Shown here in pieces: positions 1 through 5,849 of a stretch of 10,390 nt of DNA. Position 1 is the first letter of the stretch; every line of letters starts with the position of its first letter. The DNA is from Burkholderiales bacterium. GTDB taxonomy: Bacteria; Pseudomonadota; Gammaproteobacteria; Burkholderiales; SG8-39. A program made the position numbers and the translations under genes. The notes below the pieces were generated by a model. The model had not been told where the DNA came from, did not search any database, and saw only the letters and a program-made list of their open reading frames with translations. The stretch covers positions 1-10,390 of the forward strand of contig CAKKSJ010000206.1 of NCBI GenBank assembly GCA_919902965.1. Reading direction: 5' to 3'.

Positions 1-23
1 CATCGGTGCCGGTGAAGAATTCT

Positions 24-1208
24 TCAGGCCGCAACGGCCGCCATTTTGATGCCTGCATCGGCCGCAAGGGCCTGCGCCTTGTCCGTCGCCTCCCAGGTGA
101 ACTCCGGTTCGTCGCGGCCGAAGTGACCGTAGGCGGCGGTCTTTTCGTAAATCGGGCGCAGCAGGTCGAGCATTTGCACGATGCCCTTCGGGCGCAGGTC
201 GAAATGCTTTTGCACCAGCTCGGACAGTTTTTCGTCGGAAATCTTGCCGGTACCGAAGGTCGTGACCATGACGCTGGTGGGACGCGCCACGCCGATCGCG
301 TAGGACACCTGAATCTGGCATTTGCTCGCCAGCCCGGCGGCAACCACGTTTTTGGCCACATAGCGCGCGGCATAGGCGGCAGAGCGGTCGACTTTGGAGG
401 GATCCTTGCCCGAAAACGCGCCGCCACCGTGCGGCGAAGATCCGCCATAGGTATCGACGATAATCTTGCGCCCGGTCAGGCCGCAGTCGCCCTTGGGGCC
501 GCCGATCTCGAATGCGCCGGTGGGGTTGACCAGGTACTTGATCCGGCCGTTCATCAAATGCTTGGGCAGGACCGGTTTGATGATTTGCTCGATCACGGCC
601 TCTTCGATCTGCTTGTGCGTCATTCCCGGCGCATGCTGGGTGGACAGGACCACGGTGTCGATTAAGTCCGGCTTGCCGTCGGTGTAGCGTACCGTGACCT
701 GCGATTTGGCATCGGGGCGCAGCCAGGGCAGGCGCCCGTCGCGGCGCAACTCCGACTGGCGTTCGACCAGACGGTGCGAAAGATGGATAGGCAGCGGCAT
801 CAGTTGCGGGGTTTCGTCGCAGGCGTAGCCGAACATCAGCCCCTGGTCGCCGGCACCCTGGTCGAGGTCCAGTCCCTTGCCTTCATCCACCCCCTGGGCG
901 ATGTCCCTGGACTGCTCGCCATAGGCCACGATCACCGTGCAGGTGTGCGTGTCGAAACCGATAGACGGATCGTCATAGCCTATGCGTTTGATGGTTTTGC
1001 GCGCCACGTCGTTGTAGTTGACCCGCGCGCTGGTGGTGACTTCGCCTGCGAGCACCACCAGATTGTCCTTGACCAGGGTCTCGGCTGCGACTCTGGAGGT
1101 TTTGTCCTGCGCTAGAATAGCGTCCAGAACCGCATCGGATATCTGGTCGGCAACTTTGTCCGGATGGCCTTCAGAGACCGATTCTGAGGTGAAAAGGAAA
1201 GAGCTCAT
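24..1208 (-). CDS. metK: S-adenosylmethionine synthetase (methionine adenosyltransferase)
   Basis: Makes S-adenosylmethionine from methionine and ATP in the cytoplasm, supplying methyl groups to enzymes such as the rlmI-like methyltransferase in this window. The 394-residue product has the usual family length and reads as intact. Visible family motifs are GHPDK at residues 14-18 (ATP/Mg site), the GAGDQG hexapeptide at 118-123 and the glycine-rich GGGAFSGKDP loop at 261-270, followed by KVDRSAAYAAR, a lysine/arginine-rich active-site segment. The ATG start at 1206-1208 begins MSSFLFTSESVSEGHPDK, a typical MetK N-terminus. No strong Shine-Dalgarno sequence precedes it. It diverges from the acyltransferase gene at 1263 with only 54 bases between the start codons, and a good promoter for it is visible there. 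The gene downstream on the minus strand is outside the window, so operon membership cannot be judged. Identification is close to certain. Confidence 0.98.
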   Translation of the reverse strand: MSSFLFTSESVSEGHPDKVADQISDAVLDAILAQDKTSRVAAETLVKDNLVVLAGEVTTSARVNYNDVARKTIKRIGYDDPSIGFDTHTCTVIVAYGEQSRDIAQGVDEGKGLDLDQGAGDQGLMFGYACDETPQLMPLPIHLSHRLVERQSELRRDGRLPWLRPDAKSQVTVRYTDGKPDLIDTVVLSTQHAPGMTHKQIEEAVIEQIIKPVLPKHLMNGRIKYLVNPTGAFEIGGPKGDCGLTGRKIIVDTYGGSSPHGGGAFSGKDPSKVDRSAAYAARYVAKNVVAAGLASKCQIQVSYAIGVARPTSVMVTTFGTGKISDEKLSELVQKHFDLRPKGIVQMLDLLRPIYEKTAAYGHFGRDEPEFTWEATDKAQALAADAGIKMAAVAA

Positions 1209-1241
1209 TGTTGGATTCTGGTTGGTTGAAAACGGGTTGCA

Positions 1242-1269
1242 AGGATAGCACGTCTTGATTCAATGCCAA
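1242..1269 (-). promoter_or_regulatory. Probable sigma-70 promoter of metK
   Basis: On the minus strand, TTGGCA (plus-strand 1264-1269) and TATCCT (1242-1247) are separated by 16 bases. The -10 hexamer is preceded by TG one base upstream (TGCTATCCT), an extended -10. Transcription would start near 1235, giving a leader of roughly 27 bases, too short for a SAM-sensing riboswitch. The -35 hexamer overlaps the ATG of the divergent acyltransferase gene at 1263. This is a motif match only, without experimental support. Confidence 0.6.
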
Positions 1270-2141
1270 AGCGATGCGGCGTGGTGCTGCTGCTAGCGCG
1301 CCTGCTTGCAAAACTTCCGCTTTCCGTTTTGCATGGCCTGGGTGCGGCCTGCGGATGGATGGTCTACCTCGTGTCGCCGCGCTACCGCCATTACCTATCG
1401 GCCAATCTGCGCGCTGCGGGTTTTACCCAGGCGGCGCTGCGGCGCCAGGCGATCGCCGAGGCGGGCAAGGGCCTGCTGGAATTGCCCGCGATCTGGCTGC
1501 GCCCGCACGCAATGGTCGCGGGCTTGGTGAAGCAGGTATCGGGTTGGGACCTGGCCGAGGCTGCGCTCGCGCGCCGCCGCGGCATTATTTTTCTGACGCC
1601 GCACCTGGGCTGCTTCGAGATCACCGCGCAGTACTATGCGCAGCGCGCGCCGGTAAGCGCTCCGCTCACCGCGCTCTATCGGCCGCCGAAAAAGAAAGCC
1701 GTCGAGCCGCTGATGCTGGCCGGGCGCGCCCGGGCCAATTTACATCTGGCCAGCGCCGATCTGAGGGGGGTGCGCACACTGTTGCGCGCGCTCAAGCGCG
1801 GCGAGGCGATCGGCATTCTGCCCGACCAGGCGCCGGGCGTGGGCGAGGGCGAATGGGCGGAATTCTTCGGGCGGCCGGCCTACACCATGACCCTGGCCAG
1901 GAGGCTGGCCGCGGCTTCCGGCGCGCAGATTGTCCTGGCTTACGCGGAGCGCCTGCCGCGCGGCGGCGGTTATCACCTGCATCTTGCGCCCATGCCCGCA
2001 TCGATTGAAGGCGAATCAGCGGAGCGCAGGCTGAACCGCGCACTGGAGCAACTGATACGCCTATGCCCGGCGCAGTATGGCTGGGGATATAACCGCTACA
2101 AGGTTCCGGCCGGAGCCAAGCCGCCGGCAGGCCCATGCTGA
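1263..2141 (+). CDS. Lysophospholipid acyltransferase family protein (LpxL/HtrB superfamily), first of two
   Basis: Probable inner-membrane acyltransferase that adds a secondary fatty acyl chain during lipid A (or related lipid) synthesis; the exact acceptor cannot be told from sequence. The 292 residues start with a hydrophobic anchor (about residues 6-37). The catalytic HX4E motif is present as TPHLGCFE (His114, Glu119). The later family blocks GILPDQAPG (184-192), EFFGRPAYTM (200-209) and the C-terminal QYGWGYNRYK (271-280) are also present. The ATG at 1263 was chosen because the hydrophobic segment follows directly. There is no Shine-Dalgarno sequence, and GTG codons at 1281 and 1284 are alternatives. 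The 3' end overlaps the next gene by 7 bases, so the pair is likely co-transcribed and translationally coupled. I see no convincing plus-strand promoter in the 54 bases shared with metK. The family call is firm, the substrate is not. Confidence 0.9.
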   Translation: MPKRCGVVLLLARLLAKLPLSVLHGLGAACGWMVYLVSPRYRHYLSANLRAAGFTQAALRRQAIAEAGKGLLELPAIWLRPHAMVAGLVKQVSGWDLAEAALARRRGIIFLTPHLGCFEITAQYYAQRAPVSAPLTALYRPPKKKAVEPLMLAGRARANLHLASADLRGVRTLLRALKRGEAIGILPDQAPGVGEGEWAEFFGRPAYTMTLARRLAAASGAQIVLAYAERLPRGGGYHLHLAPMPASIEGESAERRLNRALEQLIRLCPAQYGWGYNRYKVPAGAKPPAGPC

Positions 2142-3004
2142 CCCGGCTTGCGCTCGGCCTCATGTGGCTGCTGCGGCTGCTGCCCTTGGCGCTGCTCGCC
2201 GCAATCGGCAACGGCTTCGGCACCCTGTTGTATGCCTTCGGCCGCGCGCGCCGCCGCGTCTGCCTGATCAACCTCGAGCACTGCATGCCCGAGCTTACGG
2301 CCGGCGAATGTGACGCGCTCGCGCGGCGCCATTTCCAGGCTTTCGCGCGCACTTTTCTGGAGCGCGCCATCCTCTGGTGGGGATCCCCCGCGCGCATCCG
2401 GCAGCTGGTGCGCATCGAAGGCATGGAGCATTTCGAAGCGGTGCGCGCCGGGCCGCTGATCCTGCTCGCGCCGCATTTCGTCGGCCTGGACATGGGCGGG
2501 GTGCGCCTGACCCTGGACATCGATATGGTGTCGATCTACTCGAAGCAGAAAAACGCAGTGTTCGACGCGGTGCTCTATGCCGGACGCATGCGTTCCGGCC
2601 GGCTGACGCTGCTGTCGCGCCAGGACGGCGTGCGTCCGGCGCTGCGCGCAATGCAGGCGGGCCTGCCTTTTTACTACTTGCCGGACATGGATTACGGCCA
2701 GAGCGAATCCATTTTCGTGCCGTTTCTCGGGGTCGATACCGCCACCATTACCGGGGTATCGCGCCTCGCGCGCCTGGCGAAAGCGCGCGTGCTGCCCTGC
2801 ATCACCCGCATGCTTCCCGGCGGGGAGGGTTATGTGCTGCGCTTTCTGCCGGCCTGGGAAAACTATCCCGGCGTAAGCATCGAAGCCGATACGCGGCGCA
2901 TGAACGCATTCATAGAAGAGCAGGTGCGCCAGATGCCGGAACAGTATCTATGGGTGCACAAGCGCTTCAAGACCCGCCCGCCGGGCGAGGCGTCATGGTA
3001 CTGA
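2135..3004 (+). CDS. lpxL: Lipid A biosynthesis acyltransferase (LpxL/HtrB family), second of two
   Basis: Probable inner-membrane enzyme transferring a fatty acyl group from acyl carrier protein to a lipid A precursor. The 289 residues contain an N-terminal membrane anchor (about 5-35) and the acyltransferase core. Family blocks include PDMDYGQSESIFVPFLGV (183-200) and the C-terminal QYLWVHKRFKTRPPGE (270-285), both characteristic of LpxL-type proteins. The catalytic motif reads APHFVGLD, with His114 and Asp119, so it is HX4D rather than the HX4E of the preceding gene; both forms occur in the wider acyltransferase superfamily. ATG 2135 overlaps the stop of the first acyltransferase (TGA at 2139-2141), which points to translational coupling. 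The two proteins are clearly paralogous but diverged, so they probably act on different positions or acyl chains. The symbol is given for the family; LpxM-like or other acyl specificity is possible. Confidence 0.88.
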   Translation: MLTRLALGLMWLLRLLPLALLAAIGNGFGTLLYAFGRARRRVCLINLEHCMPELTAGECDALARRHFQAFARTFLERAILWWGSPARIRQLVRIEGMEHFEAVRAGPLILLAPHFVGLDMGGVRLTLDIDMVSIYSKQKNAVFDAVLYAGRMRSGRLTLLSRQDGVRPALRAMQAGLPFYYLPDMDYGQSESIFVPFLGVDTATITGVSRLARLAKARVLPCITRMLPGGEGYVLRFLPAWENYPGVSIEADTRRMNAFIEEQVRQMPEQYLWVHKRFKTRPPGEASWY

Positions 3005-3073
3005 GCCGATTTATGTACGGCGCATTAACCATGGTTGCGTCCATTACGCCGAATTGCGCGCTGCGCGCGCCAA

Positions 3074-3120
3074 CCCTGTTTTCGGTACGGATAAGTAGCG
3101 TATCCGTACCGAAAACAAGG
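3074..3120. repeat. Inverted repeat 1: 17-bp perfect stem, 7-base loop
   Basis: The left arm 3077-3093 (TGTTTTCGGTACGGATA) is the exact reverse complement of 3101-3117, around the loop AGTAGCG (3094-3100). One mismatch at 3076/3118 is followed by two more pairs (3074-3075 with 3119-3120). The T-run lies at the 5' side and the A-run at the 3' side on both strands, which is the wrong polarity for an intrinsic terminator. A dispersed palindromic (REP/MITE-like) unit or a protein-binding operator fits better; which one is unknown. Confidence 0.9.
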
Positions 3121-3164
3121 TTCTTGATAAAAACAAGGGCAGCTTGGGGGTTTTCTACAAAATC

Positions 3165-3207
3165 GTCGATTGCGCGCGGATGTGCTTTTCATCCGCGCGC
3201 AATCGAC
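3165..3207. repeat. Inverted repeat 2: 18-bp perfect stem, 7-base loop
   Basis: The left arm 3165-3182 (GTCGATTGCGCGCGGATG) is the exact reverse complement of 3190-3207, with loop TGCTTTT (3183-3189). The stem is very GC-rich. On the minus strand it is followed by GATTTTG, a weak T-run, but no minus-strand gene ends here. The loop length equals that of inverted repeat 1, whose centre is about 89 bases upstream. Confidence 0.92.
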
Positions 3208-3212
3208 AATCC

Positions 3213-3236
3213 GCGCGGACGGGCCGCCGTCCGCGC
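3213..3236. repeat. Inverted repeat 3: 10-bp perfect stem, 4-base loop
   Basis: GCGCGGACGG (3213-3222) pairs exactly with CCGTCCGCGC (3227-3236) around GCCG. It begins six bases after inverted repeat 2 and shares its CCGCGC core, so the two look related. There is no T-run on either side. Confidence 0.85.
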
Positions 3237-3331
3237 AATAGCGGAGATGGTTGGCGACAAGGCGGGCAGAACTGGCTGGTTTAGATTCGTCCGCCAAGGG
3301 TATTGAACAAACCGATCGCGCACTTCGCGGT

Positions 3332-3337
3332 TAAAAT
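3332..3337 (+). promoter_or_regulatory. -10-like hexamer TAAAAT just before the CoA-binding protein gene
   Basis: TAAAAT ends 6 bases before the ATG at 3344, and no Shine-Dalgarno sequence lies between. Transcription from it would begin at or next to the start codon, giving a leaderless or nearly leaderless mRNA. The best -35 candidate, TTGAAC at 3303-3308, has a 23-base spacer, which is too long, so the promoter assignment is tentative. Confidence 0.4.
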
Positions 3338-3343
3338 CGCCCC

Positions 3344-3772
3344 ATGTCCTCCCCTGCTTTTGCCAACCCGGAGCCCGAACAGATCCGGGCATTGCTGCGT
3401 AGCGTAAAGACCATCGCGGTAGTGGGTTTCTCGCCCAAGCCCGGCCGTGCCAGCCACAATGTCGCCATGCGCATGCAGCAATTCGGTTTTCGCATCATCC
3501 CGGTGCGGCCCGGCATCAGCGAGGGCCTGGGTGAAAAGGCCTACCCCGACCTGGATTCGGTGCCGGACGCCATCGACCTCGCCAACGTGTTCCGATCGGG
3601 CAGATACCTGCCCGAAGTGCTGGACCAGTGCCTGCGCAAGGGCATAGCCACGCTCTGGATGCAGGAGGGCGCGGAGCACAGGGAGTCGGCCGAACGCGCG
3701 CGCGCAGCCGGCATGACCGTGGTCATGGGGCGCTGCATTATGCGCGACTACACGAGGCTGTGCCTTGGATAA
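3344..3772 (+). CDS. CoA-binding domain protein (YccU type)
   Basis: Single-domain Rossmann-like protein of the CoA_binding_2 family, resembling E. coli YccU; its biochemical role is not established. The 142-residue length matches the family. A first beta strand and nucleotide-binding loop are seen in IAVVGFSPKPGRASHNVA (about residues 24-41). Further family blocks are GFRIIPVRPG (47-56), the DLANVFR segment near 80, and the C-terminal GMTVVMGRCIMRDY, whose cysteine is a common feature. ATG 3344 gives a normal N-terminus; there is no Shine-Dalgarno sequence, and a -10-like box abuts the start. The gene is flanked on both sides by hairpin-rich spacers, so it may be its own transcription unit. 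Family identification is strong; function is inferred only from the fold. Confidence 0.92.
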   Translation: MSSPAFANPEPEQIRALLRSVKTIAVVGFSPKPGRASHNVAMRMQQFGFRIIPVRPGISEGLGEKAYPDLDSVPDAIDLANVFRSGRYLPEVLDQCLRKGIATLWMQEGAEHRESAERARAAGMTVVMGRCIMRDYTRLCLG

Positions 3773-3775
3773 GAG

Positions 3776-3879
3776 TTCAATTGAAAATGAGGGGACATCC
3801 CCTCCGGGGACTTCCTTCGGGCGCATCCCCCTCATGCTCCCCTATGTCAGGGGCCATTTCGGCAATTCCGAAAATGGCC
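3776..3879. repeat. Hairpin-dense intergenic segment
   Basis: Several overlapping inverted repeats fill this spacer. TTCAATTGAA is a 10-base palindrome (3776-3785). GAGGGGA/TCCCCTC pair at 3789-3795 and 3798-3804. ATGAGGGG (3787-3794) can instead pair with CCCCTCAT (3828-3835). CCCCT/AGGGG pair at 3839-3843 and 3849-3853. GGCCATTTCGG (3852-3862) pairs with 3868-3879 around CAATT, with one bulged A. The last hairpin is followed by TTTA, so a weak terminator for the CoA-binding gene is possible. Overall it resembles a dispersed palindromic element, but copy number cannot be seen from one window. Confidence 0.7.
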
Positions 3880-3888
3880 TTTAGGGAA

Positions 3889-4377
3889 ATGCATATTGCA
3901 CCGCTGGCCGAGGGCGATATCGCCGCGCTCATCGAACTCGCGGGCCTCATCTGGCGCCGGCACTATCCGGGCATTATCAGCAGGCAGCAGATCGATTACA
4001 TGCTGGCGCAGCGCTATACGCCCGAGCTCATCCGTGCGCAAATGCAAAGCGACAAGGCCTGGTGGGACCAGGCGCGGGTCGAGGGCAGCATGATAGGCTA
4101 CGCGCAGTACGAATTGCACGGGCGCTCGATGAAGCTCGACAAGCTCTATGTGCACCCGGATTTCCAGCGCCGGGGCTACGGCGCCCGCATGCTTGCGCAT
4201 ATCGAGGATCAGGCGCGCCGGCGCGGCGCGAGCGCGGTCAGACTCAACGTCAACAAGCACAATCTCAAAGCCATCGCCGCATACCGCAAAAGCGCCTACG
4301 CGGTGGTTGAGACGGTGGTCGCCGATATCGGCGGCGGTTTTGTCATGGATGATTTCGTCATGGAAAAGCAACTGTGA
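3889..4377 (+). CDS. GNAT family N-acetyltransferase
   Basis: Predicted acetyl-CoA-dependent N-acetyltransferase; the substrate is unknown. Counting from ATG 3889, the 162-residue protein shows GNAT motif A as LDKLYVHPDFQRRGYGARML (83-102), including the Q/R-x-x-G-x-G acetyl-CoA pyrophosphate loop at 93-98. Motif B follows as NKHNLKAIAAYRKSAY (122-137). The C-terminus DIGGGFVMDDFVMEK (146-160) is a segment I associate with a GNAT subgroup. The open frame continues upstream through the hairpin spacer into the preceding gene, so the start is uncertain. ATG 3889 begins MHIAPLAEGD, a natural GNAT start, but its AGGG is only 2 bases away. ATG 3874 and ATG 3844 are alternatives without a Shine-Dalgarno sequence. 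Its stop overlaps the dapF start, suggesting co-translation with dapF. Confidence 0.85.
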   Translation: MHIAPLAEGDIAALIELAGLIWRRHYPGIISRQQIDYMLAQRYTPELIRAQMQSDKAWWDQARVEGSMIGYAQYELHGRSMKLDKLYVHPDFQRRGYGARMLAHIEDQARRRGASAVRLNVNKHNLKAIAAYRKSAYAVVETVVADIGGGFVMDDFVMEKQL

Positions 4378-5213
4378 AACTCGCGTTTACCAAGATGCAG
4401 GGGGCGGGCAATGATTTTGTCGTGCTCGACGGCGTCAGCCGCAGCCTCGCGCTTGCGCCGGCGCAGCTGCGCCGCCTGGCCGACCGGCATTTCGGCATAG
4501 GCTGCGATCAGATATTGCTGGTGGAGCCCGCGCGTATGGCCGGCACCGATTTCCGCTATCGCATATTCAACGCCGACGGCGGCGAAGTGGAACAGTGCGG
4601 CAACGGCGCGCGCTGTTTCGTGCGCTTTGTGCGCGAGCGCGGGCTGACCGGGAAGAACGAGATTCAGGTGGAGACCGCCGCAGGCATTATCACCCTACGG
4701 CTGGAGGCGGATGGGGAGGTCACGGTGAACATGGGCACGCCGGAGTTCGCGGCGAAACGCATTCCCTTCATCGCCGCTAGCGATGCCCCGGTGCACCACC
4801 TCGACGTGGGCGGCGTGACGGTCGACATCAGCGCCGTGTCCATGGGTAATCCGCATGCGGTGCAGATCGTGGCAGACGTGGACGCCGCGCCGGTAACGAC
4901 TCAGGGCCCGCTGATCGAGCGGCATGCGCGCTTCCCGGAACGCGTGAATGTGGGCTACATGCAGGTGCTCGACCGCGGCCGCATCCGCCTGCGCGTGTAC
5001 GAGCGTGGCGCGGGCGAGACGCTCGCCTGCGGAACCGGCGCCTGCGCCGCGGTCACAGCCGGCATCCGCCGCGGACTGCTCGAGGCATGCGTGAATGTGT
5101 CGACCCGCGGCGGCGATTTGACGATACGCTGGGAAGGCGCGGACAATCCGGTGTGGATGACCGGTCCTGCGGTCACCGTGTTCGAAGGGGAAATAGAAAT
5201 CGATGAATGCTGA
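4374..5213 (+). CDS. dapF: Diaminopimelate epimerase
   Basis: Converts LL-diaminopimelate to the meso form in the cytoplasm, the precursor for lysine and for peptidoglycan cross-links. The 279-residue protein has the family's usual length. The two active-site cysteines of this cofactor-independent epimerase are visible: Cys75 in EQCGNGARCF and Cys219 in ACGTGACAA. Other conserved blocks are the N-terminal FTKMQGAGNDF (5-15), SMGNPHAV (156-163) and RVYERGAGET (207-216). The start codon is GTG at 4374-4376, overlapping the GNAT stop TGA (4375-4377) in a GTGA arrangement, a classic sign of translational coupling. The 3' end overlaps the DUF484 gene by 11 bases. The order dapF-DUF484-xerC is the conserved proteobacterial one. 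Identification is close to certain. Confidence 0.98.
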   Translation: MKLAFTKMQGAGNDFVVLDGVSRSLALAPAQLRRLADRHFGIGCDQILLVEPARMAGTDFRYRIFNADGGEVEQCGNGARCFVRFVRERGLTGKNEIQVETAAGIITLRLEADGEVTVNMGTPEFAAKRIPFIAASDAPVHHLDVGGVTVDISAVSMGNPHAVQIVADVDAAPVTTQGPLIERHARFPERVNVGYMQVLDRGRIRLRVYERGAGETLACGTGACAAVTAGIRRGLLEACVNVSTRGGDLTIRWEGADNPVWMTGPAVTVFEGEIEIDEC

Positions 5214-5847
5214 AGATGTCGTACGCTACCTGCAGGACGATCCCGGTTTCTTCGAGGACTATGCCGAATTGCTGGCGCAAATCTATATTCCGCACCCGCA
5301 CGGCGGCCGCGCCATTCCTATCGCCGAGCGCCAGATCCTCACGCTGCGCGAAAAAAGCAGAATGCTGGAAGGCAAGCTCTCGGAACTGATCCAGTTCGGC
5401 GAAGAGAACGACGCGATCGGCGAAAAAATGCACCGCCTGTGTCTGGCGCTGTTTCCCGCGGCGGACCTGCAGGCCTTGCTGCAGGCGCTGTACTACAACC
5501 TGCGTGAGGACTTTGCCGTGCCGCATGCAGCGCTGCGGGTATGGCGCGGTACGGGGAAGGGCGCCGAGTTTGCGCCCGCTGCTGAGGAGCTGCGCCAGTA
5601 CGCCGGGGCGCTCGATCAAGCCTACTGCGGCCCCGACTCTAATCCGGCGCTGCTGTCCTGGTTCGGCGATGCCGCGGCGCAGCTGCGCTCGAGCGCGTGC
5701 ATGCCGCTGCGCGACGCAGGCGGGGAGTGCTTCGGCATGCTGGTGCTCGCAAGCGAAGATCCCAAGCGCTTCTACCCGGAGATGGGGACGCTCTATCTCA
5801 AGCGCCTGAGCGAACTATTGAGCGCGGCGCTGCGGCGCTACCTCTAG
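5203..5847 (+). CDS. DUF484 family protein (YigA-like)
   Basis: Conserved protein of unknown function, found between dapF and xerC in many proteobacteria, as yigA is in E. coli. The 214 residues start with a short helical region typical of the family (EDVVRYLQDDPGFFEDYAELL, residues 4-24). A likely coiled coil follows at about 43-75 (RQILTLREKSRMLEGKL onward). The C-terminal half, about 85-214, resembles a GAF-like domain, with a SACMPLRDAGGECFGMLVLAS strand-turn-strand block and a terminal helix. ATG 5203 overlaps the end of dapF by 11 bases; an AAGGGG sequence lies 12 bases upstream, a rather long spacing. The stop (5845-5847) is 2 bases before the xerC ATG. Position suggests a link to XerC or cell-wall growth, but no function is shown. 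Confidence 0.93.
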   Translation: MNAEDVVRYLQDDPGFFEDYAELLAQIYIPHPHGGRAIPIAERQILTLREKSRMLEGKLSELIQFGEENDAIGEKMHRLCLALFPAADLQALLQALYYNLREDFAVPHAALRVWRGTGKGAEFAPAAEELRQYAGALDQAYCGPDSNPALLSWFGDAAAQLRSSACMPLRDAGGECFGMLVLASEDPKRFYPEMGTLYLKRLSELLSAALRRYL

Positions 5848-5849
5848 CC

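Larger units (their letters stand above)
3005..3343. other. 339-base gene-free spacer with a cluster of inverted repeats
   Basis: No convincing gene lies here. The stretch contains three consecutive strong inverted repeats (listed separately). The motif ATTGCGCGC recurs at 3053-3061 and 3169-3177, with its reverse complement at 3195-3203 and a shortened copy GCGCAAT at 3233-3239. A 10-base palindrome AACCATGGTT lies near 3027-3036. Bases from about 3241 to 3330 show nothing recognisable. A -10-like TAAAAT just before the next gene closes the region. Confidence 0.7.

Noticed and set aside
13..26. A 14-base perfect palindrome TGAAGAATTCTTCA overlapping the metK stop codon
   Set aside because: It has no loop and no T-run, and only 12 bases of flanking sequence remain before the window edge, so no role can be supported.
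1209..1262. Possible SAM-sensing riboswitch upstream of metK
   Set aside because: The predicted leader is only about 27 bases, with no room for an aptamer, and no characteristic structure is seen.
3077..3117. Intrinsic terminator for the acyltransferase pair
   Set aside because: The T-run is on the 5' arm and the A-run on the 3' arm, and no T-run follows the stem, so the polarity is wrong on both strands.
3025..3297. A 90-codon minus-strand open frame across the hairpin spacer
   Set aside because: Its translation is arginine/cysteine-rich and low-complexity, it is made largely of the inverted-repeat arms, and no start signal or recognisable domain is present.
3628..3888. Upstream extension of the GNAT frame
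   Set aside because: It overlaps the CoA-binding gene in another frame and runs through palindromic DNA; the GNAT fold begins at about 3889.
5697..5849. Upstream extension of xerC
   Set aside because: It is a shadow of the DUF484 gene; XerC homology begins after ATG 5850.
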